Origin: Macrolepiota albuminosa
Taxonomy: Eukaryota > Basidiomycota > Agaricomycetes > Agaricales > Agaricaceae
Reading direction: 5' to 3'
Assembly (NCBI GenBank): GCA_027475525.1
Contig: JAMWFC010000028.1
Location: 1-64,000 of the forward strand
DNA: 64,000 nucleotides
Made by a program: the position numbers and the translations under genes. Position 1 is the stretch's first letter. Each line of letters starts with the position of its first letter. The notes under the pieces are model-generated. The model was not told the DNA's origin and did not search any database. It saw only the letters and a program-made list of their open reading frames with translations. Positions 45,950-58,480 of the stretch are shown here, in pieces.

Positions 45950-48090
45950 TAATGGATATCTATGTCGCTGAATTTAATGGCATGAGAATGAGAATGAATA
46001 TTTTATTTCCAATTCCAACTACATTGTTTGCAGGAACAGAGATTGAACGCAGGCATCCGACAGCTCAGCAGGGTCGTCCGCGCTCTCCGCCAAAACAACA
46101 GACGTCGATAAGAAAGCCTCCACAAGAGTATACTATCAGTGTCCTTGGCAGCTCGGACCGACGTGAGCGCACAGGCAGACGCGCGAGTGTTGATGCTGGC
46201 GAGGTGGCGGCATTGGTGCAGGTCCATGCACCCACGTCCGTCTTGAGCTGGCCTGCTTACCCCTATATGGACCAGCTTGGATTATATACGCTTTTATCAT
46301 CTCTGGGCGTATGATAGGATCAACGCCCCGTGGAGTGAGTATTCTGATGTTGTTGCCAACTTCAACGCTGACATTTGTGTCGCCATAGATTCGTTCATCT
46401 CCAAGGTGGAGCAAAACTCGGGTGTCAATTTCCACGAGGTGCAAGTCGCACTTGCGCGCCAGTGGATCGGGCAAGACCCCGCAAGCACACACAAGGAAGT
46501 GACGCTTGCGATACTGGAACCTACGAGTGAAGCTATAGTTCAATCTGAGAAAACGCCCGTTAGGACCGAGACGGTGCGGATCCCGGAGTCGGCTGAGGAA
46601 GCAAGGGAGATCGTGAGGAAGTTTGAGAGTGGCGCGGAGGGTCTGAGAGGGGATCAGGAGGTGTCAGATACTGTTTCGCAGCATATGTTGTGGGATCGGA
46701 CGGAGTTGGTAGAAGAGAAATGGTTTGGGACTGAGAAGGAGGAGTTGAATGCGTATGTGATGCCTTTTCTCTCTCTCTCTTGATCTCTTGATTATCACTG
46801 ATTTAGCTGCCTTGTATTCATTCAAAGGTTATGATTGTTGATGACTACAAAGTTATTGTATGTGCATGTGCATTTGTCTGACATTGGCTCATACGAGTTC
46901 ATTTTTCGTTTAAGATGGGGTCAGCAAATATCAATGATCGTTGTGGTAGAGGAGGAAGAGTTGTTGATGGAATCAGGCGGAGGGCAACGTTGGGCAAGTA
47001 GACTGGGTTTGACTACGAATTCGGCAAGTACAGGTAAAACAATGAAGAAGCGTTCGAGCAAGATGAAGGTATCAAATGACGAAGCCGGATTAGGGAATGG
47101 GATGTACGAATAGAGCGAGGGAGGAAATAGAGTTTCAACATTATGAGACCGACCAGCAGTTGGAAACAGAATCGGGGAGAAATCGACGATTTGAAGTAAC
47201 TTCGGGGTAGATCGTCGATTCCGAGAACATGTAAAATAGATATAAAAGGCAAGAAAAACATACCAATAGACAGCTTTCGGCACCTCACATCTCCTGGTCT
47301 TGGGCTTAGCTTGATTCGCACGTCTCGTAACTCTGTCTCGTCGCTGTCTGGTCTGTTCTCGGAGTCTCGTCCCATCTGGCATTCTTCTGGCTTCGTAGAC
47401 GTCTGATCCGACGTCAAGCCTTGCGCGTTCGCTGTCTTCGGCAGCGCGCTCGGTTCTTCTCGGCTTCTCGGTATTCTGCGCTTCTCTGTCTCGGCTCTGT
47501 CTTTCTCTCGGCTCTGTTCTTGGTTGTTCGGTTTCCTGGAATCTGGGCGTCTTGACTGTTTCCGGCTTGCTTGTGTCTGCCTCGGCTTGATCCTCGAGTT
47601 GTACTCTTGACTCGGCTTCTCTGCTTTGATCTCGGCTCTGTTCTCGACTTACTGGCTCTTCGGTCTCTTGACGTCTCGTACCTTCTGCTAGTCAACCTCC
47701 TTGACCGTCTTGACTCTGTTTCTATTCATCTACTCGGAGCTTCGGTCCTCTGCTGTTTTCTCTCTCTGGCTACTGGAACACCCTTAGTCTCTCTGGAGTA
47801 CGTCCGCAACCGTCCTACGATTCTCCTTCCTATCGCGACGAACGTGCTCTACGTACACGACGCATACATACACCTCCACATCTATTTCGACCCCTACCCA
47901 TATCCTCTACTTCCAGCTCTTTCGACTTCGTCATCGATCCATCAGTTAGTCCACCTCACGTCCACATCGTAGCCAGAAGGCAAGGTATATTATGAAACCG
48001 AGGACATCAAGAAGATTGATTCGTTCATGGATGGTCAGCCTTACCGTGCCACACGTTTCGCTGCTACATTGCGTCAAAACTCTTCCCGAG
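45950..48090 (+). pseudogene. Phospholipase D (PLD1-type) C-terminal half, copy A
   Basis: PLD cleaves phosphatidylcholine to phosphatidic acid. This copy holds the region IRFYHLWAYDRINAPW (near 46280), VNFHEVQVALARQW, IPESAEEAREIVRKFESGAEG and EKWFGTEKEELNAYV (to 46755). The second HKD motif follows as IHSKVMIVDD (near 46820), with catalytic His and Lys kept, then an intron and MGSANIND (46915-46940). A 1026-bp solo LTR then interrupts (46942-47967), after which KIDSFMDGQPYRATRFAATL resumes (48010-48080). The start is truncated: the sequence upstream of 46020 is not PLD, and the GTEIERRHP segment at 46035 also occurs at 53170. Downstream of 48090 the PLD similarity ends, whereas copy B continues to the C-terminus. 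Confidence 0.75.
46942..47967. mobile_element. Solo LTR inserted in PLD copy A
   Basis: 1026 bp beginning TGTGG and ending CCACA, flanked by TCGT at 46938-46941 and 47968-47971. The empty site is seen in copy B, where AATATCAATGATCGTAGCCA is continuous near 54020. It carries a TATAAAAG-like box near 47240. The full element is not in the window. Confidence 0.87.
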
Positions 48091-48439
48091 GTTCGTTAAG
48101 TTACTCCCATGTTTACTTTCTGTATAGAGCTGCTCGTGTGTTGTTCCTTCTGAAAACTGTCGTTGGTAATAAACTCCTTCGTGAGGATATGGAATAGCCC
48201 ATAAATTTGAAGCTGAACACAGACCCATTGAAGCAATCAATAGCGGATTGCCGCATTGAGAAGGTGCGGAACACACGAATTTAAGTCTCGCAGGTGCAGT
48301 GAGGATGATCATGCAATGGTTCGACGCCAAATAAATACACGCTCTCAATGAAATAAATATTCAGGCAGCAAGGTCATGGAGTCAAGGTAAAGAGTGACAA
48401 AGTCTTTGATGAAGGAGATAGAAAGAGAGATTCAAACTG
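48091..48439. other. Spacer between PLD copy A and seven-TM gene A
   Basis: Matches the spacer of copy B (54840-55200). Holds no recognised gene. Confidence 0.5.
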
Positions 48440-49766
48440 CCAGATTCTAGTAGAAGTAGGTCGGTATGGCATCGCTGTGATCAGACACCAGGGGCAGATA
48501 TCTGGAGTGATTGTACAGACTCATGTATGCCTGCAATTGAAAATGGACCACGGATGAGAGCAATTGTCAATGCTGGGTAGACAGCCTGCAGAATACGATC
48601 ATGTTTAAAATCATAGACAAAGATGATACATACTGAGATGGAAAAATAAACACCTTGAAATAAAGTATAGGCAATGTCTTCAGAAAATTCATTGGGGTTA
48701 ATTGCAAAAGATATCACAATCGTCAGGAGCTATTATCCCAGTCGTTAACAGTGTCATAGTCAGATTATCTTCAAAACTCAACCTGCAAACCAGCATGTAA
48801 TGCTCCAGCATCGACCAAGAGACCTAGGATGTGCCATAATTTGAATGATTGACGCTGTCGGCTATCGATGTTTTTTCGTAAGAATCTCTTATATTTCCTA
48901 GACATTGCATCAACTCATAGTAATCAGGCAGATATTACACAAAGAATAGCATACCATAGTGTCCAACCAATAAGGGATGTTGCAACAAAGTTGACCAAGA
49001 ATGAAAACGTGATGCTTGTGTCACTTAGACTATCAAAAGCTGTACTGTTAGATTCAGTAGCTGATATCAAGACGTCAGGGTCTGAGAAAATTGATACAGC
49101 GACAAGTGTGAAAACTGGATATGTTATCAACTTGTATTTCATATTTATTATAGATGTGACACACCAAGAGCACCCAGGCATAGTATGATAGAAAGACGTA
49201 GTATCCAACGTCGTCTTTGGAAGATGACCCATGCACGCCAGATGATGAAGGTATCATTAATGACTGGCTAAGCCAGTTCAGTTGCAGATACTTGGAATTT
49301 GTTTCAATATAGACTCACAGGAAAGGCTTGAAGCCAGAGTAAGGATACATCCCAATTTGCAATAGAGGCATTGACATCTTGGAGATGTTGGGAAAGAGGT
49401 GTAACGCTGCCTTGAAAGACTTGACATTGAATAATTGAAGTCCAAATTTCTAACAAAAGATTGATGGTAGATGCAATAATACCAAACCAGATAACGGCTA
49501 CTTGGCATTTAGAGCGCCAGGTTTGGTTTGGATGCCTGTTTGACATAAAAGGTCAGGTTGAGTATATGCGTTTTTATCAAAAGCCATCGCACTGGCAGGC
49601 AGTAACAATTGCAATTGGTGTAAGCAAACCTTTAGGGAAGTCAGCATCTGGCTCTGACATAGAGAGAGAGGATACCGTATAAAAAAGCTTCAGCTATGTA
49701 AACATTCCAGTCCATAAGTAGATTCCGTCCAATGCCTTGGAGGATTTCCCGTTCGCCAGGAGTCAT
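48440..49766 (-). CDS. Seven-TM membrane protein of an Agaricomycete family, copy A
   Basis: Start ATG 49764-49766 with MTPGEREILQGIGRNLLMDW, then a hydrophobic helix (AEAFLYGILSLYV). A second exon (about 49535-49325) codes for WRSKCQVAVIWFGIIASTINLLLEIW up to a GTGAGT donor. A third (about 49265-49160) has WRAWVIFQRRRWILRLSIILCLGAL. Later exons (49120-48480) code for more hydrophobic helices. Introns are short, and not every junction was resolved. The VWRAWV-type motif and layout are those of a large uncharacterised family of about 300-residue membrane proteins in mushrooms. Copy B at 55240-56540 is a close paralogue. Confidence 0.65.
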
Positions 49767-51702
49767 AATTGGTGCAGATAGTAGAATATGAAATAAGCCA
49801 CTGTTTTGATAGAAGATGGGAACCGGGTTTATTTATAATTCATTTAAATTAATCGATATGACAGATGCCAGAGATGCATCCTCAATGGTTGAATCAGACA
49901 CTTTGAATGATGATAATAATTCTGTGGACGCAATGACCGATCCTGATCTATCCAAATCAGATTCAATTGGAAACTCTATTCTTGTGTTTCTTCCATACTG
50001 GCAATTAGTTGAATTCAAGGGGATGATGAAACTTGTGAATGAAATCTTATCAATCAAAGAATCAATTGCCATCAGTGGGTGATGCCAGGGAATCGACATT
50101 CATTGCTTCACAGCTTCTCTGACATTCATATGGTACACGTATCCTCGACGTTTGTCTGTCATCCTCGTGCATATCAAAACCCATCTTATCGTAACCAATC
50201 TTATTGCTCGTTGTAGGGTTACGCAAACTATGGCGATGGGTTCACACCATACCAAGGCTCATCATTTGCTATGAATTCCTGGAACCAACAATAGTTGTGA
50301 AAGTACAGAACACGTTAACAGTCATTTCCAGACGCTTCCCTTGCCTTGCTCCCCCCCCCCCCCCCAGACAAAGTCGAAGCCCCGCCTAACGAAGCTGTTG
50401 CTCGTCTATCTCACTGTTTCCGCCATGGATATTCCGTCGCTTTTATTATGTCGCTTTAGTCATCCTCTCATATCCAAAAGCGGCACGAAATCAGGCACTA
50501 GCATCACCAGCGCTGGAGCAGGAAAATTTTCCGCAGGTCTGATAATGAAGATGCATCAGCGCTGGAGATCTCAGTTCAGGTTGTGAGGGGCGTGTCGGAT
50601 TAGTCGCATGGGGTTCTGACGGAGAGTAGTATTAAATTCAGATGGCCTCTGAGTACTGGGAGATGTCCAGATATTGCACTAATGAAGGAGCCAAAGTATT
50701 TCATATATTTGCATGTGGCTTGCAGAGATAGTTCAACGAGGCTGTAAAGTTAAACATAGAGAATCAGTCCTTGTAGGTCCCCGCCACCTTACAGGATTGC
50801 TATCATATTTCCAATATCAAAAGCGCCTCCGGGTCTGTTCTCGTATTGAACATTCTCATCATGAGTTACCTAAATCTGTCTGAAACAACCTTTGACATGT
50901 ATCACTATTGATGAAGACATTGATAACCGAAGCTTGGCAGTGACTTTGGAATAAGTGTGTCACTCAATGTAAGAAATCTCTGTGGGAAGAGCCATGCTCT
51001 CGTTGTAGCATTGTATGCTTTTTCAACCAAGCGAGTACGATGCGTGAAATGATTTATGTACAGCCACAAGGTAATTCTTTTCAACTCTGGCGACAGATAT
51101 TATCTCATCATAAAAGATAGCGACTGAAATAATACGTTCTAGATACACAGGAAGGAATGTTATACATGAATGGTTGCATGCCAGCAAGCACGACAGAGGC
51201 TGGATTATCAGCCAAACAACTCAGCAAGAGAAACACAAATGGCCTATCGTTATGGAACTTACTTAATGTGTACCTATCTGGATATTGACAGTTGTAATCG
51301 GGTGGATATCGCTTGCTTCTTCGGCAGTTTGTCGTGATTAATGCCTATGAAGTTCACCCTTGCTGAATGGGTGCTAGTACATGTGACACGCTTTTAGTTC
51401 CAGCCCATTTTGGTTCAATGCTGTTCCTGGACTCAATGTGAGCTGCGGGATACATAAAAGGCCTCTCATATAATGCTGGGAGACATACCGTCCTACAGTT
51501 GTGCTTCTAACAGATTATGCCTTGTATTCTGTCAATGAACCTTGTAGTTCTCTTGAACAGGTTGTTGCTTAACAGCACCATCTGTGCTAACCTTGATTGA
51601 GACAAACTCGATTCCCATGGAGACCCGCGGATATCAGGAGAGAACAATCACTATCAGAATGACTGAGACGAAGACGGCCCGTAAAGACGTTAATTAGGGT
51701 TC
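49767..51702. other. Duplicated spacer, no intact gene
   Basis: Parts match 56640-59400 of the second unit: the region after the seven-TM start, the segment at 50340-50600 (ATGGATATT, TCATCCTCTCATATCC), and the segment at 50960-51550 (ATGCTTTTTCAACCAAGC, AACAGATTATGCC). A C-run at 50350-50364. The matching segment in copy B (57,700-57,950) follows PLD-like sequence. Confidence 0.5.
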
Positions 51703-53230
51703 GTGCCCATCTCTTCTCGTATTCCACTAGATTTGACCTTCGCGGGCTCATCAAGAAGCTCGTTGCCATCGTGTCATCGCTACGTCACAGTGACACGTGT
51801 GACGAACCCCCTCACTTGCAATTTCCAATTGGACAGACCGGCAGACTCGCGACTCCTGACGAACCTCGTCACGCACGAAAAAGACTACGCCAAGTCCCTT
51901 AAGACGCTAGTATCGCCATCGCACGCGCTGTCTGCGTACATGGCGGCGTGTACACCTCCGTTGTCGAATACGCTGCTGCATGTTTCTGCTGCGCTGGGCG
52001 GGGCGGACGAGGCGCTTGCGCGCTATGCGGATGCCGTGGACGAGTGTAGAGATCATCTGCTTAGGATTAAACAGCTCGAGGATGAGTTGAGCGTCGTTGT
52101 TCGTGATCGTGAGATTCTGTGAGTCCAGAGCCTTACAAATTGTTCGTTTACTGAAGCCGGCGAGTAGGGTGACGAGACTAATCAAGGCGTCAAAGAGGTC
52201 GTCGAATAGGGATTCGGTACGGCTCAGCTCGGCGTCGACGCACTCGCTGTCGTCGGGGATTTCGTCGCCTGCGTCGTCGTCACACGTGCATTCGGTACAC
52301 GTGCCGACGACGTCGAAGCTTGGGGCGGCGCAGGCGGAGCTGCAGGCGTGCGAGGCGACGCTTGCGAGCAAGGAGCAGGCGCTGCGTGTGGGACGCGTGG
52401 AGGCGCTCAAGGCGGGCCTTGGGCTGCGATGTCGTGCGCTCATGGAGTGCGGCTGGGTCTGGGCCGAGGTCGGGAAATCCGCGCTGCAGGTGTTGCATGA
52501 CGACGGCGAGTGGTTGTTTTGGTTTTGTAATGGGGTTATATTGACGACTAACGTAGATTATGGACGTGGACTACCGAATGTGCAAACAAATGATGTAGTG
52601 AAACCGCTTCCTGATGCTCCGCAGACGTATTATATACCACCTGCACACGCCATCTCGGATTCACACCCATTTCCTTCTCAGCCCCGTGTCCTCCCACAGC
52701 GTATCACAGAAGAGACACTCCATCGGCAGTCGTCCGACGAGGGCGGCTCGAGCGTTGATGAGTCCGAGACACGGGTGCGCGCGATTGATAACCCGCGGTA
52801 CGTCGCGGATGAGCCCAAGACGCCGGAGCGCGGCTCGAAAAAGACGGGATTGCTGGGACGCCGGACGTCGAGCGCAAGTGGGACACGATTGTTTGGGGGT
52901 TTGAAGGGGCTGTTTGGTGGTGGTGGTGGCTCGCCTCGGTCGGTGGAGTCGAGTCCGGCGTTTTACGAGGCGCCTGAGAAGGGCAGTGGAAGGAAAAAGA
53001 AGGAGTGGACGACGAGGACAGAGAAGAATCTGAGTGATGTCGAGAGGGACATGATGGCTGTAGGGAGCGCGAGAGTGGCGAGTGAGGTGGGTGATGTCAA
53101 GAGGAAGCTGAGAAAGGCCAGGGCGCCCGGGACAGAGGTGGCGGGTGCAGGATTGTTTGCAGGAACAGAGATTGAATGCATGCATCTGGCGGCGATAGAA
53201 CGCAGGCATCCGAGCTCTCCGCCAAAATGA
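51703..53230 (+). CDS. Conserved basidiomycete coiled-coil protein (possible BAR-like), unknown function
   Basis: Exon 1 (start uncertain, ATG 51703 or downstream) has RLLTNLVTHEKDYAKSLKTL and a helical region through QLEDELSVVVRDREIL. A 49-bp intron at 52119-52167 (GTGAGT to TAG) joins in phase to VTRLIKASKRSS. Exon 2 has a Ser-rich linker, AQAELQACEATLASKEQALR (helical), LRCRALMECGWVWAEVGKSALQVL, then a charged Ser/Arg-rich tail with GLKGLFGGGGG. The helix pattern and the HEKDY start resemble BAR-like membrane-binding proteins, but this is an inference. The 3' end (LFAGTEIECMHLAAIERRHP) lies in sequence shared with the start of unit A (46022 on), so the end of the gene is where the duplicated unit begins. 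Confidence 0.6.
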
Positions 53231-53404
53231 CAGACGTCGACGAGGAAGCCTCCACAAGAGTATACCATCAGCGTCCTCGGCAGTTGGACGGCCGTGAGTT
53301 CACAGACAGATGCGCCAGTGTTGACGCTGGCAAGGTTGCGGCATTGGTACAGGTCCATGCCCTGCGTCCGTCTTGAGCCGGCCTGCTTACCTCTATATGG
53401 ACCA

Positions 53405-54808
53405 GCTTGGATTATATACGCTTTTATCATCTCCGGGCGTATGATAGGATCAACGCCCTGTGGAGTGAGTATTCTGATGTTGTTGCCGACTTCAACGCTG
53501 ATATTTGTGTCCGCCATAGATTCGTTCATCTCCAAGGTGGAGTAAAACTCGGGTGTCAAATTCCACGAGGCGCAAGTAGCGATTGCGCGCCATTGGATCG
53601 GGCAAGACCCCGTGAGCACACACAAGGAAGTGACGCTTGCGATACCGGAGCCTACGAGTGAAGCTATAGTTCAATCTGAGAAAACGCCCATGAGGACGGA
53701 GACGGTGCGGATCCCGGAGTCGGATGAGGAGGCGCGGGAGATCGTGAGGAAGTTTGAGAGTGGCGCGGAGGGTCTGGGAGGGAATCAGGAGGTGTCGGAT
53801 ACGGTTTCGCAGCATATGTAGTTGAATGCGTATGTGATACTTTTTTTCTCTCTCTTGATCTCTTGATTATCTTGATTTTGTTAGATAGATATGTTTCGGA
53901 GCTGCTTTATATTCATTCACAGGTTATGATTGTTGACGACTACAAAGTTATTGTATGTGCATTTGTCTGACATTGGCTCATATGAGTTCATTTTTCGTTT
54001 CAGATGGGGTCAGCGAATATCAATGATCGTAGCCAGAAGGTAAGGTATACTATGAAACCAACGAACCATGATATTTATGGCACTAAAGGGCGATGGAGAT
54101 TCAGAGATCTGCTTGATTGTCGAGGACAACGAGAAGATTGATTCGTTCATGGACGGTCAGCCTTACCGTGCCGGACGTCTTGCTGCTACATTGCGTCGTA
54201 AACTTTTCCGAGGTCCGTTACATTACTGCCGTCGTTTACGACCTTATTCAACTCACTTCCTTTTGAAGAGCACCTTGGCCTGATGGCACCGCAGATGGTC
54301 ATGAATGGCGACTCACGTGCGACTTCTTTCATGCGCCCGGCCCCGTATCGCAACGATGATGAGACGTGTTTAGAGCAGGACGCGCTCGTTGCGGATCCGC
54401 TCGATGAGAAGACGGTCGAGTCGGATTGAGAATAGGAAAATCTTTACAGAGATTTTTAGGCCTGTTACGACGAACCTGGTGAGGACATGGGCCGCTTATG
54501 ATGTACGTTGTTTGACCATGATGAGTTTGATATTGACGAGTTGTGATTTTTTCTTTTGTTTCGTTGTAGAATTATGTGCCGAACGTGAAGACTGGGCATG
54601 TCGTTCCGGGTGTAAACCTTCAGCACGCTGAAAGTTGCCTTGCGGGTGTGCGAGGTGCGCAATGTCCATTGGTGCGTTTATTTTGTTAGTGGTTTGTTGA
54701 CACTTTCTGACGAGGCGTGTGATGCAGGATTTCCTTATTGACGAGAAGGATTTCGTTATTGGGCCTGAGTGGAGAGGCCTGAACCCTATGTTGCCCATTT
54801 ATATATAG
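53405..54808 (+). pseudogene. Phospholipase D (PLD1-type) C-terminal half, copy B
   Basis: Starts in IRFYHLRAYDRINALW (53407) and runs to the true PLD C-terminus (DFLIDEKDFVIGPEW, LPIYI, TAG 54806-54808). Exons are separated by introns after DDYKVI (near 53950) and SANINDRSQK (near 54040). In the HKD motif the Lys is Gln: IHSQVMIVDD near 53925, versus IHSK in copy A, so catalysis should be lost. A deletion of about 57 bp relative to copy A at 53820 creates a TAG. TGA near 54427 replaces an expected residue after KTVESD. MPQ-type linkers and AGRLAATLRRKLF match PLD1. Confidence 0.75.
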
Positions 54809-55239
54809 GTAGTAATTCTCTATAGAGATGTTGGTAAGAGGTGAACTGCACGATTCAATGTTTACTTTCTGTATAGACTTGACGAATTTTGTGGAATGCT
54901 GCTCGTGTTTTGTTCCTTCGGAAAACTTTCGATGGTAATAAACTGCTCCATTTAGGATATAGAATAGGCCGTAAATTCGAAGTTGAACACAGACCCATTG
55001 AAGCAATCAATAGCGGAGAGAAGGTGCGGAACACAAGAATTCAAGTCTCGCAGGTGCAGTGAGGATAATCATATAATGTTCGACGCCAAATAAATACACG
55101 CTCTCAATGACATAAATAAATATTCGGGCAGGAAGGTCATGAAGTCAAAGTAAAGAGTAACAAAATCTTTGATGGAGATAGAAAAAGAGATTCAAGATGT
55201 AAGATTCTACTAGAAGTCGATCGGTATGACATCGCTGCC

Positions 55240-56540
55240 ATTAGACACCAGGCGCAGAGATCTGGAGTGATTGTACAGTTTCATGTATGCCTGCAATTGA
55301 AAATGGTCCGCGGATGAGGGCAATTGTCAATGCCGGGTAGATAAACTGCAGAAGATGAACACATTTAAAATCATTAGCAAAGATGATACATACTGAGATG
55401 GAATAATAAACGTCTTGCAGTACAGTATAGGCAATTGATGCAGAGAATTCATTGGAGTTAGTTGCGAAAGACATCACAATCATCAGGAGCTATTAAACCC
55501 AGTCATAAACACTGTCCTAGTCAGATTATGATCGAAAACCAACCTGCAAAACAGCATACAATGCTCCAGCATCTACCAAGAGACGTAGGATGTGCCATAA
55601 TTTGAATGATTGACGCTGTTGACTATCGATGTTTTTTTGTAAGAATCTCTTATATTTCCTGGACATTGCATCAACTCATAGTAATTAGGCAATAAGACTT
55701 GAAGAAGAGGATACCATAACGTCCAACCAATAAAGGATGTTGCAACAGAGTTGGTCAAGAATGACCATATAGTGACTGTGATACTTAGGATATCAAAAGT
55801 GCTATTGTTAGATTCTTCAGCTGACAACAAGACGTCAGGGTCTGTGAACATTGATAGAATGACGAGTGTGAAAACTGTACATGTTATCAACTTGTAACGC
55901 ATATTTATCATAGATGTGACACACCAAGAGCACCCAGGCATAGTATGATAGAAAGACGTAGTATCCAACGTCGTTTTTGGAAGACAACCCATGCACGCCA
56001 GATGATGAAGGCATCATTAATGACTGGCTAAGCCAGTTCAACTGCAGATACTTGGAATTTGTTTCAATATAGACTGACAGGGATGGATTGAAGCCAGAAT
56101 AAGGATACATGACAATTCGCACTAGAGGCACCGACATCTTGGAGATGTTGGGAAAGAGGTGTAACGTTGCCTTGAAAGACTTGATATTCGAGAATTAAAG
56201 CCCAAATATCTAACAAAAGATTGGCGGTAGATGCAGTGATACCAAACCAGAGGACTGCTACTTGACATTTGGAGTGCCAGGTTTGGGTTGGACGCCTGTT
56301 TGACATGATATATTAGGTTTAGTGTATGTGTTTTTTTTTTAAAAAAAAAATTAAAAGTCATACTGGCAGGCAGTCATGATTGCAATTGGTGTCAGTGAAC
56401 CTATGGAGAAGTTAGTAGCTGGTGCTGACTTTGAGAAAGAGGATACCATATAAAAAAGCTGAACTCGCTGTATGAATAATCCAGTCCAAAAGTAGCTTCT
56501 GTCCAATGCCTTGGAGGATTTGCCGTTCGCCAGGATTCAT
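55240..56540 (-). CDS. Seven-TM membrane protein, copy B
   Basis: Paralogue of copy A. Start ATG 56538-56540 (MNPGERQILQGIGQKLLLDW), then hydrophobic segments and the exon HSKCQVAVLWFGITASTANLLLDIWALI. The remaining exons follow copy A closely, including the ALIRGPFSIAGIHETVQSLQ region near 55260. An A/T run at 56330-56351 interrupts the first intron. Exon joints not fully resolved; it may be intact or lightly damaged. Confidence 0.6.
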
Positions 56541-56663
56541 AATTGGTGCAGATAGTAGACTATGAAATAAGCCACTGTTTGAGACAGTGATAGAGGACGG
56601 GAACTTGGTTTGTGCTCTCTGAATCAACATGAGTTTATAGTTAATTCAAATTAATCGATATGA

Positions 56664-56873
56664 CAGAGTTGTATCTCTAATCATGATGATAATGCTGTGG
56701 ACGCGAGGACCGATCCGGGTCCATCCAAATCAGGTTCAATTTGAAGCTCTATTATTGTGTTTCTTTCACAGAGTTGTATCTCTAATCATGATGATAATGC
56801 TGTGGACGCGAGGACCGATCCGGGTCCATCCAAATCAGGTTCAATTTGAAGCTCTATTATTGTGTTTCTTTCG
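56664..56873. repeat. 105-bp tandem duplication
   Basis: Two identical copies offset 105 bp (56664 and 56769), unlike the 77-bp class. Not coding. Confidence 0.8.
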
Positions 56874-57300
56874 GACTGGCAGTCAGTTGAGTTCAAGGGA
56901 TGATGAAACAAGTTACTATAAACATCTTATCAATCAAAGAATCAATTGCCATCGGTTCGGTCCAAGAGGCATGGGCGATGCCAGGGAATCGAGATTAGGG
57001 CAGGTTCATTGCTGAACGGCTTCTCTGACGTCATATGGCACACGTATCTTCGACGTTTTTTTGGCTTTGTCTGTCATCCTCGCAAAACCGATATCATCTT
57101 ATTAAGTACAAAACTATGGCGATGAGTTCACAACATACCAAGGCCCTCCATTTGCTAGAAATTCCCAGAACCAACAATAGATGTGAAAGTACAGAACACG
57201 TCGGAAAAAATCAGCCATACCATCACCTGCATTGGTGCCAGGACAACTGTTTGTTTTGATCCCTTTTCCATTCCGTTGGGCTCACACTTTGGCCTTTCTA
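56874..57300. other. Duplicated spacer, no gene
   Basis: Counterpart of 49950-50330 in unit A. No gene seen. Confidence 0.5.
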
Positions 57301-57960
57301 AGTTCTCATCGTCGATAACCATTTCCTTGCCATGGCAGGCTCGATTCACTTCTGACGCTGGGAGACACACTCACCATCTCTCGGACGTTCACCAACTGGT
57401 TTCGCGCGCACTTTTCCCCTGGGCAGGATTACAATAACGCGCGGGTGATGGATTTCAAGGAGGTGTATAACTATGCGAGCAATACAACGTCGATTTTGGA
57501 AACGACGAGGATGCCATGGTAAGACGTACTTTTTTTACCACTTTTCGTCCGTATATGTTGATGATAAATGGACATAGGTTCATATGACGCTCCTTGGACC
57601 TGTAGTTTTCGACATCGTTCAGCATTTCGTTGAGCTTTGAAATGAGAACGAGTAAGTTACCCTTTCCCCTTCATCCACGCCCAAGTAAGTAATAGTTTTC
57701 CAGACGCTCCCCTTGCCTCAGCCTCCTACACAAAGCTGAAGCCGCACCTAACAAAGCTGTTGCTCGTCCGATTCTATCTCACTGTTTCCGCGATGGATAT
57801 TGTGTCGCCCTCATATCCAAAAGTGGTAAGAAATCGGACACCCGTATCTCCAGCGCTGGAACAGGACATTTTTCAGCAGGTCTGATAATGGAGATGCCTC
57901 CTCCGCCCGGGAGCTTTCAGATTGTGAGAGGCATGTCGGATTAGTCACATGGGGTCCTGA
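57300..57960 (+). pseudogene. Phospholipase D central domain fragment
   Basis: Codes for FSPGQDYNNARVMDFKEVYN, ASNTTSILETTRMPW (about 57410-57520) and, after an intron-like stretch, VHMTLLGPVVFDIVQHFVE (about 57580-57640). These match the central PLD region around the first catalytic domain (RMPWHDVHM). The HD pair of that motif is not restored at the intron junction as read (GACATAGGTTCAT). It lies downstream, not upstream, of PLD copy B's C-terminus, so the order is scrambled by duplication. Confidence 0.65.
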
Positions 57961-58199
57961 CAGAGAGTAGAATTATATTTAGATTGCATGTGAGTACTGA
58001 TAGATGTCCAGATGTTGCACTAATGAAGGAGCCAAAGTATTTCATATATTTGTATGTGGCTCGCAGAGATAGTTCGAGAAGGCTGTAAAGTTAGACTTAG
58101 AGAATCAGTCCTTGTAGGTCCCCGCCACCTTGCGGGATTGCTACCATATTTCCAATATCAGGCGCCTCCGCCACGCAGGACGGTGATCAAGTCGTTAAT

Positions 58200-58480
58200 C
58201 ATATAGCAGACGTGCTCGTCGACAGGTTAATCCGTTGCCTTGATCAGGAGGTGTTGGATACGGTTACAAAGTATGTTGTGGTATAGGATGGAGTTGGTTA
58301 GTTTTGGGCGGGATTGAGGAGGAGGAGCGGAAGGCATATGTGATCTTTCTCTCTCTTGATTATCTCTATCAAGAGGCTGTTCATTGATCTTGTTGGATAG
58401 ATACGTTTCGGAGCTGCTTTATATTTTATGATTGTCGATGATGACAAAGTCATTGTATGTGGCTTTGTCTAATATTGGCC
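58200..58480 (+). pseudogene. Third phospholipase D fragment (HKD region)
   Basis: Codes for EERKAYV and ELLYFMIVDDDKVIVC. The IHSK of the HKD motif is deleted. The flanking intron and the QEVLDTVTKYV-like start also match copies A and B. Confidence 0.6.
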
